Source: Holotrichia oblita
Lineage: Eukaryota; Arthropoda; Insecta; Coleoptera; Scarabaeidae
Assembly (NCBI GenBank): GCA_023690525.1
Contig: CM043017.1
Span: forward strand, 112,311,195-112,375,194
DNA: 64,000 nt
Reading direction: 5' to 3'
Part shown: in pieces, positions 45,843 through 56,587 of the stretch
Numbering within the stretch: the first letter of the stretch is position 1
Layout: every line of letters starts with the position of its first letter
Position numbers and translations under genes: made by a program
The notes under the pieces: model-generated
The model's input: only the letters and a program-made list of their open reading frames with translations
Databases searched by the model: none
Told to the model about the DNA's origin: nothing

Positions 45843-47268
45843 AATTTGGATAGAGAAAATAGTGTCAGTTTGTGAAATTTTGTGATATGCGATTGACGAA
45901 GTATTCACATCAATACAAACAGATTTTTTGTTTAAATCGTGATTTGTTGGAGCTGAGGCAAGCTCGCTTTGTGTAATATTATGGTTCATGCTTATCTAGT
46001 TATCGATAACTTCAGTTCACAAATGTCACTGTAATAACTTAAATTGCCGTCCATACAATGCAAAAACAATATTTCGTAAAATCTTGCATATTAGGTATAA
46101 CTTGAGCATAATAAATAACTATTTTCTTCAAACTTTTGATGTAAGTAGCAGTATAAAATTAGCTGATGACCTTGAATATAAAGGTACCGTACTTTGTGGT
46201 AATTTCTGTGTTTGAAAGTAAAATTGACTTGAGTTCGAATATAATAAATGTTTGCATTACATTCATTAAGTAACTACGCAGAAATGTCACTCGGGTATTA
46301 ATTTGTTCAAACTCCAAGAGAAAGCTAACAGCGTCACACTTGAATAATTTCAATTTAATTGTGTAGTATAAGTATTTTACTGCAGAGCTGCGTGTAATAA
46401 TTCCATCTGATTTATTTTATGACGAATTTGACTCTATAGTAGTTTATTTAGGAAATCAAGGTGACGTTTCGTTAACAGATCACAGACAAAAATTGAAAGA
46501 ACATTTTACACACTAAAACCCTTTCCATCAATCCAACCTACCGAATATGTTTTAAGTGGAAAAAATTAAAATTAAAATTTTGAAATGCATGATCGTTTTA
46601 GAGACCGATTACTGTAGTAAGAAACATAAACCATGTTCGATAACCAGAAGAAACTTGTATTTTTTTATTACTTCGTAATGATTTTCGACACATTTGCAAC
46701 CCGCTACTTTTAGGATTAGTTACCGAATTATATTATGACAGTAATACGCGTATTACACACGTAATGTACTAATATGTTCAATGAGTACTTCGATTACAAA
46801 CACAGTGTTAGCTAATATGTTTCTAAGCATATGACACGTTAGCAAGCATATGTTATAGATTTTCTATATCTTTCTAGCTATTTTGGACAGAGTTGAAACA
46901 TGGTTATGAAACTAACTAGAATTTAATATCATGTAGACTATTAAATGATTTACTTTAGATATCTAAATAATTTGCTATAATAATAATATGTTTACATCAT
47001 CGTATTAAAATGTTGTAACAAAGTCAAGGATACACATTTAGCACATAATTTACAGAGTAAGAAGTGCAGTTGAATACTGATTACATCTTACGAAGCCACA
47101 GCTGCTGCACCTATCACTAAAAAAGACAAATAAGTAAACGAAATATATGTAAGCAATATAAGTAAATGAAATATATGATGTATGACAAACTGACAAACAA
47201 TTACATTTAACCCAAATATTTACGCCGCTCTTGAATAATTGATCTATGTGTAAGGGGTTTAGCAGGTA
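45843..47268. other. AT-rich DNA, nothing recognised
   Basis: Part may be the decayed 5' half of the DD37E element. No motif is secure. Confidence 0.35.
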
Positions 47269-49604
47269 GTACACTCACCTTAAAGAAGTTGTAGAACGAT
47301 TTTACATAGCAGTAATATACTGTCTTTGTCAGGTCATCCCCTCTACATTTAATGTGACTGTCGCCCACTGGAGGCAATGGGTAATATCGTATTTTTCGTA
47401 ATATGTGTATTCAGTCTCTGCTGTGCAAGCGGAGCGGGAGCAATTAACTCATACTTGGTTACTAGGAACTATTTATGTATTCCTATTAAAATCGACACAT
47501 CGTTATTTCCTAGAAAAGGTAGATGCGATTATTCTTCAAGGCAGTAACAGAAAGTATATTATCTCTATTTGAATAGCAAGGAACTCTATGTGTGTGCGCC
47601 CTACTATATAAGATAGCGCGGCGTAAAATACCTACAATACATGTTGGTAATCTAATTAAAACTTTTTTAATAAATTCTTAAATCATAATACACATTTTAA
47701 ATGTTTTGAAATGAAATGATATATTAGTTATTTACATACTTTTGACATATAGCGAGGCGTAGGCAAAGTTGTTTTGGATAGATAATTCATTATTAGTTGG
47801 TTATCTATTTATCTTTAAAATACATCACCTTCAAGATGCATTTTGTTCTCCTTGATATACTTCAAATCGTTAATTATCTTATTGTTAGTGTATTATTTTA
47901 ACAGTTAAAGGGTTTTGTTTTGAAAAAAATTAACGTAAAATGTTTCAGCACAGCAGAAGACATTACTTAAAACGTACGCGCAATGTTTAGTTAAAAGAAA
48001 ATATAATGCTATACAATTTTTGAAGAAGTTGTAATAGTAATAGTCATTAATATATCATTCAATGGTCTTCATTAATTTTACTATAGTAGGTAAAAAAGTT
48101 TACTTTGCAGATTTTAAGGTGTCTATTTTTGCTGTGTATTAATACAATCAAATACAGCAACAATTTTAAATGCGTTTATCTTGCGTTACTTTTTATTTAT
48201 TACATAGTTTTTTTTTTATTTTATTTTGGGAATGCGACTTTATTTTTTGTTATTTTATTTTAAGAAAGCAACTTTATTTTTATTATTATTATACTAATTA
48301 TTTTTGTATATCTGTTATTTGTGATATATACATAATACTTTTATTATTATTTTACAATTTGTTACTTTTCTTAAGAATACTACTTTATTTTTATTTATTT
48401 ACTTATTATTTCATTAGAAATAACCATTGTTATTTATTATATATTCAGTTCAGATAATAAGTAGAAATATATTGTAATATATTTCTATTTATTATCTGAA
48501 CTCTATATATATATTTTTTTCTAATATAGGAGAACTAGAGCAATACAAGACGAAGAAAAGACAGCCCAATCACCTTTCCGCATGTCATTAAGACGATTCC
48601 GGGGTGACTAAAATATCCTAGGGGCGGTTCACAGGACCACTTGTCAGTCTGCGGGCTGACTACGTCCGGGGAAAAAATGCATTATCTTATCGAGAGATAA
48701 ACGCATTTAAAATTGTTGCTGTATTTGATTGTATTAATACACAGCAAAAATAGACACCTTAAAATCTGCAAAGTAAACTTTTTTACCTACTACAGTAAAA
48801 TTAATGAAGACCATTGAATGATATATTAATGACTATTACTATTACAACTTCTTCAAAAATTGTATAGCATTATATTTTCTTTTAACTAAACATTGCGCGT
48901 ACGTTTTAAGTAATGTCTTCTGCTGTGCTGAAAAATTTTACGTTAATTTTTTTCAAAACAAAACCCTTTAACTGTTAAAATAATACACTAACAATAAGAT
49001 AATTAACGATTTGAAGTATATCAAGAACAAAATACATCTTGAAGATGGTGTATTTTAAAGATAAATAGATAACCAACTAATAATGAATTATCTATCCAAA
49101 ACAACTTTGCCTACGCCTCGCTATATGTCAAAAGTATGTAAATAACTAATATATCATTTCATTTCAAAACATTTAAAATGTGTATTATGATTTAAGAATT
49201 TATTAAAAAAGTTTTAATTAGATTACCAACATGTATTGTAGGTATTTTACGCCGCGCTATCTTATATAGTAGGGCGCACACACATAGAGTTCCTTGCTAT
49301 TCAAATAGAGATAATATACTTTCTGTTACTGCCTTGAAGAATAATCGCATCTACCTTTTCTAGGAAATAACGATGTGTCGATTTTAATAGGAATACATAA
49401 ATAGTTCCTAGTAACCAAGTATGAGTTAATTGCTCCCGCTCCGCTTGCACAGCAGAGACTGAATACACATATTACGAAAAATACGATATTACCCATTGCC
49501 TCCAGTGGGCGACAGTCACATTAAATGTAGAGGGGATGACCTGACAAAGACAGTATATTACTGCTATGTAAAATCGTTCTACAACTTCTTTAAGGTGAGT
49601 GTAC
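47269..49604. mobile_element. 2.3-kb palindromic (foldback) element with ~910-bp inverted arms
   Basis: The left arm 47269-48180 and right arm 48696-49604 are reverse complements, in register for at least the outer 480 bp (paired positions sum to 96873) and with only about 3 bases of net indel overall. Sampled blocks of 60 bases match perfectly; a few substitutions cluster near 47815-47850. The central 515 bp is unpaired, T-rich on its left, with a smaller hairpin at 48447-48502. The outer ends are both GTAC, so a TA duplication (element 47272-49601) or a longer palindromic end cannot be told apart. No transposase is present. A non-autonomous foldback transposon is the likeliest explanation; an inverted duplication or an assembly artefact is possible. 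Confidence 0.8.
48447..48502. repeat. Hairpin inside the palindrome spacer
   Basis: About 26 bp (AGTTCAGATAATAA, one mismatch, TAGAAATATATT) pair with their reverse complement across a three-base loop. Its centre (48474.5) is offset by about 38 bp from the centre of the large palindrome, so it is an independent structure. Confidence 0.75.
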
Positions 49605-49683
49605 ATAAACAAGCTGCATTTCGGTGTGCAGAAGTACAAGCAAGATAAGTTCGGTAAAATATATATTTGCTGGATCAGCTATA

Positions 49684-50963
49684 CGAGGCCTGGCTATTAA
49701 ATAACGAGACTGCTTATGAAAAAGAGTAGTATTTTAAAAATTATTCTACAATCGAAGCTTCCCTTCAATGTACTCCCCTCCCCTCGTCACACATCGTTCC
49801 ATTCGTTCTTTTACTGGTCAAAGCTACGCTGAAAACGTTCGTTTGTAAGAGCATTTAGAACCGATTTTCGCTTTATCTCTTCCATCAACTCGGACCGGGT
49901 TTCTTTTAAAGCAGACTTGATCTTGGGAAACAAAAAAATGTCACAGGGTGCTAAATCAGGCGAATACGGCGCGTGTGCGAGCACTGGAGTGCCTGTAGCG
50001 ACTAAATAACGCTTCATAGACAGCCCGTTATGGGCAGGTGAGTTGTCATGGTGCAAAATCCACGACTTGTTTTTGCACAACTCCGGCCGTTTCTTAAGAA
50101 CTAGCTCTCGCAGTGTTGCCAAACATTTAAATAGGAAGTTTGGTTTTGGTTTTCATAGTAAGTTTCACTATCTGGAATCTATTCAGTCATCACGATGCTG
50201 CTGATGTCGAAAAAAACAAAAATAATTCTTGGCGATGCAGGAGTTTTCCAGTGCATGGATTGCCGCCTAGTTTCAACATCGTATTGGAATATCCAGGTTT
50301 CACCGCAAGTGATGATGTTTTCCATCAATTCAGGCTCTTCATCTAACCTCTCAAGAAAATCCGAGCAGATCTGTGGGCGGACGAGCTTTTTGTCGACGGT
50401 CAAATTTTTTGGGACCAACTTCGCACAGACTTTGTTTATATTGAATTTGTCATGTAAAATTTTCCTGACCATTTCTTTATTGGCATTTACAGTCTCAGCA
50501 ATCATCCGAATGCTTATTCGACAATCTTAATTTCATTGATTTTGTTCACGGTTTGCGGTGTTGAAACAGACATAGGTCGATCTGACCGTTGGTCATCTTC
50601 TATGCTTTCTCGGCCTTCCGAAAACCTTTTATACCATTCGAAAACACATGCATGAGATAGAAAATTCTCACCGCATAGACCTCTTTCAATATTTTATAGC
50701 ACTCGGTCGAAGTTTTTTAATTTAATGAGAAATTTCACATTGATCCGTTGCTCGTGTTTTTCGTCACACATTATTATCGGCACACGAAAAAAGCACATTC
50801 GTTTCTAACCTGTATAGAAAAAATACTACTATAGCGACGAAAACGTAGTTTCGTACTGGAATAGAAGACACTTCCAGTTATACAATGCTGCAGTTGTTTC
50901 TCTCCCTTCCCCTCTAGGACACCTTCTGCGCATGTAGTCTCGTTATTAAATAGCCAGACCTTG
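49684..50963 (-). mobile_element. mariner (DD34D) transposon, TA-flanked
   Basis: Imperfect TIRs of about 29 bp (left CGAGGCCTGGCTATTAAATA; right, reversed, CAAGGTCTGGCTATTTAATA, both continuing ACGAGACT) bracket a transposase relic. TA flanks both sides (49682-49683 and 50964-50965). The 1280-bp length is standard for mariner. Confidence 0.92.
49811..50771 (-). pseudogene. mariner transposase with lost catalytic Asp
   Basis: The minus-strand reading starts MCDEKHEQRINVKFLIKL (ATG at 50771-50769). It continues through CVFEWYKRFSEGRESIEDDQ, the helix-turn-helix region, and SVSTPQTVNKINEI, then stops and frame changes, then MIAETVNANKEMVRKILHDK. The first catalytic block reads ITCGETWIFQYDVE: the expected Gly-Asp has become Cys-Gly, so the Asp is lost. 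The second block (WILHHDNSPAHNG) and third (YSPDLAPCDIFLFPKIK) are intact and 34 residues apart, confirming DD34D. The end is ERFQRSFDQ at 49811. Stops occur near 50705 and 50525-50510. The overlapping plus-strand frames are shadows. Confidence 0.92.
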
Positions 50964-50965
50964 TA

Positions 50966-51611
50966 TATCAACAATTTCTTTATCTACCCGTGTTTACCAT
51001 AAAGTATGAATATTCTAGTATGCAGAAAACGACAGATCAACATTTGGCAATTAAAAACAAATAATTTTTGTTGATAATGATAGACTTACTATCAGCAATA
51101 GCCAATGCTGGCTCAATGTATTGGAATACCACCAGAGAAATGTCAGAAAACTTCTTTTCAAACTGCTTGCACTTGCACATTAACGTCTCAGTATTAGCTG
51201 TCGGACATCTTAAGTACTTGACCCTTGTGCTGTTAACAATTCATTAAAACAAAATATGATATTCTTTCTGTGTTAGGATAACTTAAACTTCAAAAGTGAA
51301 ATGAAAATATTTCAAATATTTCAGAGGACTTATTCATGTCAACTCAATATCATCTCCATGATACACTTCACTTAAACAACAGAGAAACATATTAAGTAAC
51401 TAAGTAAGTGTATAAAGTACAATTAATGTAACAGGTTTAGTTATCAAGGTTTAGGTTTAGTAAAATATGGTACCAGCTGTGTGTATTACCTTTTTTAACG
51501 TTTTAATTATTTAAAATTTCATTTTCGCCCAGATTTATTCGAATGTGATTATCATAAGTAATATAGCAAGTGACCAAGATTTTATCGATAAAATTGATTT
51601 GGATAGTTTGT
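50966..51611. other. AT-rich DNA, nothing recognised
   Basis: No motif or repeat was seen. Confidence 0.4.
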
Positions 51612-51680
51612 AAGTGCTTGTTGAGATAATTTCACGAGCCCGAAGGGCGAGTGAAATTATTTAAGATCAACAAACACGAA
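51612..51680. repeat. Strong hairpin with symmetric GA mismatches
   Basis: ATAATTTCACGAGCCC (51626-51641) pairs with GGGCGAGTGAAATTAT (51645-51660) around the loop GAA, leaving a symmetric GA/GA mismatch in the stem. Weaker pairing extends outward through GTGCTTGTTGA and TCAACAAACAC. It looks like the folded end, or the whole, of a small palindromic element. Confidence 0.65.
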
Positions 51681-52984
51681 CAAATTAAAGGCATTAAATG
51701 TAAAGACTAAAATATTTACATCTACGAAGAAAACATACTACTACATACTACGAGTAAATACATTTGTTGCAACACAAAAAATTCTTGTTGCTAAAATGGC
51801 TGGAAGAAAAAGTTGCTGTCGTGTTTAGACATGGGAAATGATATATTATTTAGTATTCGCAAAACTTTAGCATTAGCGACCAATCAGAATCTAATATTGT
51901 AAATATCTGCTGCTCTAAACTCTCTAATATCTCTGAAACTATAATTTAAACGCTAACAATACGCATACAGTTATGATAGCATATTCTAAACCCATTTCTT
52001 TTTTTTTTCTTTGAGAATTGATGGGAATAATCACTAATACGACTAACATTATCTGTATGGATCTACGCGCTTCAAGAGTAATTTATTGGTAGTTTTATTT
52101 CTATGTGACGTAACTTGATTCACTGACAATTATCTTGACGCTTACACACTGTACGGTGTGTATAGGCGAAGATTATCTAAAGTGGGGAGTTAATTAAATT
52201 AAGCTCATTAATTTATGTACGTTGTATCGACAGCGCCGTGATCAATGAACGATAAACAACACGCAGCAGCTTATACGATCCATTCAGCTAAATCGTATTG
52301 AAATTAGTTATTGTATGTGCGAAAAACAACTGGCAATCTTTCTGGTGGATTGGCAACTTTGAATTGGTAGTTTGTTTACCCAACGAAATGAAATTTTTTC
52401 ATTCTCGGAAAAACAGTGCTGTCTATTTATATCGATTTGCAACGTAAAATTACATTTCATGTTTGTGTTATTCACTAGATTTATAAATATGCAGATGATG
52501 TCATGCATACACCATTACTAACTTCCTCCCCTTTCCATCATTTAGTGGAACCTAAATGAAAGACTGGCTTAATGTTAAACAAAAAAACTGCGATCTGAGA
52601 AAAATGAGTTTCTGTTAGAAATCAAAACCGCGGCCGGGCGAAATGCTACAAGAAATTATTAATAAAAATCAAACTGGTTTTTTTAGAGCAAAGAACGAGT
52701 ACTACATTAAAAGGTAATTTTAAGTATGTTCTAGTAAATAAAACAAGCCATCCAAAAGATCAATAATGGAAACATAATAAATTGGTCCTGGCGAAGTAAT
52801 AGGTGGTTGGGATTCTTAGCAAATACAAAAATTACAAAACGATAGTAATGGCATCTACATTCAATTTAATGTATAATAGATTTCTTTATGATGTACATAA
52901 TATAATATATAATAAATAACAATCTTAAGACGACAAAGAGCGGTTAGATGATCACGCAAAGATAATTTAATTCACATCTACATA
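51681..52984. other. AT-rich DNA, nothing recognised
   Basis: A short GC-rich patch (CCGCGGCCGGGCG near 52629) has no recognisable feature. Confidence 0.4.
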
Positions 52985-54798
52985 CAGTGGTGGGCAGAAG
53001 TATGGAAAAACTTAAATATCTCAAGCATGTTTGAAGATATTTCTACGAAGTTGGGTATTTGCATATTATCCAGTATTCTGCATAAAATGAAGATATCAGA
53101 TTTATAATACAACTTCCGGTTAAACCGGAAGTTGCATTCAACTTTCAAATTTTAAATCGAACACCCTATATATTGTTTTAAAAATGACCATTTCATTACA
53201 AATTCAAAAATGTATAGTTGTTTGGATTTATTATGAATATCTATCAAGATATTACGTATACAATGAACTAGAGTATGTTTATTTAAAAAAAAGCTTCAGA
53301 ACTCTAAAGTAACAACATAGTAATGAAATATTACAAAATTAATAATAAATTAAATATTAATGTATTAGATGTTCAAACTGACCGCCATTGGTTTTTTGAC
53401 AGTATGCTAACCTAGCTCCGGTAATTACGTCGGAAATCATATTTGGCGTGAGTGTTTGCACTTCTTCCATAATTCTGAACCTTAAATTATTTAGATTGTC
53501 AAGTGGTTGTAAATAAACCTTAGACTTTAGATATCGATCCCCACAAGAAAAAGTCTAATGGAGAAAGATCAGGTGATATAGCAGGCCATTCAACAGTACC
53601 TCTTCGGTCAATCCACTTGTTGGGGAATATACGGTCTAATACATTCCATACATTCCGCGCAAAATGGGGTGGGGCTCCGTCTTGTTGGTACCAGGCGGCC
53701 TCTGGTAATTGCCCTTCTTCCATTAATGCAGGAATAATTTGTTCTTCTAGAAGTTCTAAATAATTTTCACTTCTTCCAAAAAAATTGGACCGATAATTCT
53801 ATTTTGATAAATTCCAGCCCAGACGATCAACTTTCCAGGATATTGAGTGTGAGCTTCTTGCACCCAATGTTTGTTAGTTTGCGACCAATAACGACAGTTG
53901 TGCTGATGAACTGTACCGTTCAAACAAAAGTTAGCCTCGTCAGAGAAAACAATATTAGTTGCAAAATTGGGATCACGGTTACAAATATTCATCATGATTT
54001 CACAAAACTACAGTCTTCGATCAAAACAATCTTCAGATAGCTTCTGTATAAGACAAATCTTATATTGATGATATTTTTCACGTTTTAAAATTCTTCCTAC
54101 CGACAATTATAACAATACCAGTAGACGTATTGCGAATACGTGCAGGTTTTGTTGTTGATGTTGTCGGGACTTCTTCTAATGAGACTGCAATATCTTGGGA
54201 TTTATTTTCATTTGTTGCTACTTTTGGTCATCCTACGTTAGGTAAATTACGAACGGTACTGCTGTTGATGAACCGTTGTAGTGTTTTGTAAACTAAAGAA
54301 TACGTTATTGGTTGTCGATTTGGATGTATACCATTAAATAAATTACATACTTCGTCGTAGTATCGCTGTCTATCACCAAAACGAATCATTATTAAAACTA
54401 CAATGCGTTCGCTTTCATTTAATTGCACCATTTTGAGCACAAATTACTATAAACACTACAGTTTCTCGTTTGACAGCTACAATTGTTGTTTATCAGAGTT
54501 CTACTTTTGTTTTCTTATGCCACTAAGATCTGAATTACGAGTACTAACAGCGTCTTATAATCTTTTATTGTAAGTGATATCTTGATAAATAATCATAATA
54601 AATGCACACAACTATACATTTTTGAATTTGTAATTAAATATTCCATTTAAAATTTGAAAGTTGAATGCAACTTCCGGTTTAACCGGAAGTTGTATTATAA
54701 TTCTGATATCTTCATTTTATGCAGAATAATGGATGATATGCAAATGCCCAATTTCGTAGAAATATCTTCAAAACTGCTTGAGATAGTTAAGTGTTTCC
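52985..54798 (-). mobile_element. DD41D Tc1/mariner-superfamily transposon with ~170-bp TIRs
   Basis: The left end starts CAGTGGTGGGCAGAAGTATG directly after TA (52983-52984). Its TIR runs to about 53165 and includes TGAAGATATTTCTACGAAGT, CTGCATAAAATGAAGATATC, ACTTCCGGTTAAACCGGAAG and TTGCATTCAACTTTCAAATT. The right TIR (about 54640-54798) carries the same blocks inverted. The outermost ~18 bp of the right end no longer match, so that end is damaged. The broken transposase between them lies on the minus strand. It is the same superfamily group as the element at 4146-6476, but its TIRs differ. Confidence 0.88.
53361..54440 (-). pseudogene. DD41D (rosa-like) transposase, broken
   Basis: The minus-strand start MLKMVQLNESERIVVLIMIR and RFGDRQRYYDEVCNLFN at 54440 fit the N-terminal helix-turn-helix domain. 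A second DNA-binding stretch (ATNENKSQDIAVSLEEVP) is readable in other frames at about 54225-54120. The first catalytic block is NIVFSDEANFCLNG near 53950-53910, followed by GKLIVWAGIYQNRIIGPIF. The second, WYQQDGAPPHFARNV, is near 53690-53645 and the third, ISPDLSPLDFFLWG, near 53575-53535. Forty-one residues separate the last two Asp. A frameshift near 53520 precedes the tail (MEEVQTLTPNMISDVITG, then FEHLIH and stop near 53361). All three catalytic Asp survive, but the frame is broken at least three times. Confidence 0.88.
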
Positions 54799-56470
54799 TT
54801 GTTTAGTAATTGTAGATGTATGGAAATACAAATCGGTGAGGATCTGCTACGTATGATCCGAAAACTCAAAGAAGAATACGAAAAGATGGAAACGGCAACG
54901 GTATTGAACAAGCAATAAGATGAGATTAAGAATCAATACAAAAACTGATTGACATCTGTTGACATAACTATAAAGAAGTAAAACAATAGATAAATTATAT
55001 AACATAGAAACAAAAGGTGTAATGCTATACGTAGAGGAAGAAAATCAGAATAGTCAAACTTCTCTAAGACAAACTTCCAACCTCGAAATTTTCCGTAAAT
55101 TGAATTTTTCTTTTTTGGCAGAAGCTAGTAATTTACATAGATACGTGTTTCTCTAATTCGACTTATTTTTGCAGGATTTACTTACTTTACGATTCGACTT
55201 ACGCAAGTTCGACTCTATGTTCTACATTGGTGCTCTTCGAAAAGCCTTATAATTTACTTAATAAGGAATTTGGAAAGTTATGAACTATGCCACTAACCTG
55301 AGACCAGAACAACAATAGCCACATCATACTATTGTGCTAGATTTTTTATTAAGCGATATATTCTCAACCAGTTAGTAGTTGTTTACTGTAGCCGATGCTG
55401 TAGCGGATTGTGGTGACTGTCGATGTGCTGAATTCCAAATATTTTTGTAATGAAATTTTCGTATATTGGTTTGATGAATGAAAATTACATATTGTACCAC
55501 AACATTAGAGCTATGGTGAGGATCGAAAATGAATCAGAGAACCGAAGAGTATTCATTTTTGATATGGAACATTATGAATTGAAAGTAGTAGACATTCGCG
55601 AGATAACAATCGAAAATTGAGAATTCCAATTGCCTAGTTAATATCTATATCTGATGTAATTGGTATGAGAAATTCATTCATATTATTTTCAATATATTTA
55701 ATAAGAACAGTGTATTGCATTTAGAGAAAACAAACGCAATCGTCCTAAATATCCTAAATATTTCGTTTCGGAAAGTAGCTGCAAGAATAAAAATGGCTTA
55801 TATATTTGTAACGCCCTTTCCATTTATTTTCATTTTATAAGAATTTTATAAGAATGAAGTATTACAAAGCAAGTAGAGGATAAAAACAATCAAAATAGAT
55901 GTAGGAAGTATAATCTACTTTACAACGTCTTGTTGTTGGTAACTGTATATGCCTTAAAGGCGCCCGTTATATTTCTTAAGGAAGCTCGGCAATTTTACTA
56001 GATGTACGTAGTAATATACGTAAAACCTTGTTATTCTGTTAATAGAGGAGAAACTAACTATTAAGTAAGCTAGATGTATTATGAGAAACATTTACCTGAC
56101 CGTAAGAAATAAAAATAATAATAGAAATAAGAATAATAATAAATTCTCTAGAGAGACGGTAACACATAAAAAAGTATGCGCATCTTTGCATAGAACATTG
56201 TATTTAAATTCATTTTATTTGCGTTTGATTATTTGAAAATTGTTGAATGTTGTTTGAATTCGTTTTATTTCATTTGTTCCACAGCCAAGATAAAAAAAAG
56301 TACACGGATCAGGCAGCGACTCCCTAGACGGAGAGTCACGAGGGAACAATTGTATGCAATTGCCTTATATTCCTTTCTAATTAAAAAATACGTTTTTATG
56401 GTAGTGGATACTTACTTCGAAATTTATACTTAGTGCACGCAATCAAAAATGGGAGAGAGTGACCCGAGAA
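54799..56470. other. AT-rich DNA with weak coding-like patches
   Basis: A 32-codon frame at 54820-54918 encodes a charged, coiled-coil-like peptide (DLLRMIRKLKEEYEKMETAT). It is followed, in another frame, by a further open stretch (about 55000-55155). An acceptor-like TTGTTCCACAG at about 56275 precedes an Arg-rich frame. None is recognised. Confidence 0.3.
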
Positions 56471-56587
56471 TTTTTTTTATATGTAGTGGGTGCTTAGTTG
56501 CAGTGATTCCGTAATCTGTATTCCTTGTCTGGCTATCTCTGCAAATCTCGCGGTGTAGTTTTGTGTGTGTAAATTGTGTTCAAACAT
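56471..56587 (-). repeat. SINE copy 4 (minus orientation, 5'-truncated)
   Basis: A T-run (56471-56478, the A-tail) is followed by the complement of the SINE 3' end: GTAGTGGGTGCTTAGTTGCA, GTGATTCCGTAATCTGTATT, CCTTGTCTGGCTATCTCTGC and CTCGCGGTGTAG. It stops near TTGTGTTCAAACA. It matches copy 2 closely over its whole length. Confidence 0.8.

Noticed and set aside
48170..48457. 95-codon Phe/Tyr-rich frame in the palindrome spacer
   Set aside because: It arises from T-rich sequence and starts inside the inverted arm; no protein features beyond composition.
50140..50530. Plus-strand frames over the second mariner
   Set aside because: They are shadows of the minus-strand transposase with its DD34D motifs.
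56275..56433. Exon starting after TTGTTCCACAG
   Set aside because: The acceptor is plausible, but the frame soon turns into AT-driven hydrophobic sequence with no donor.
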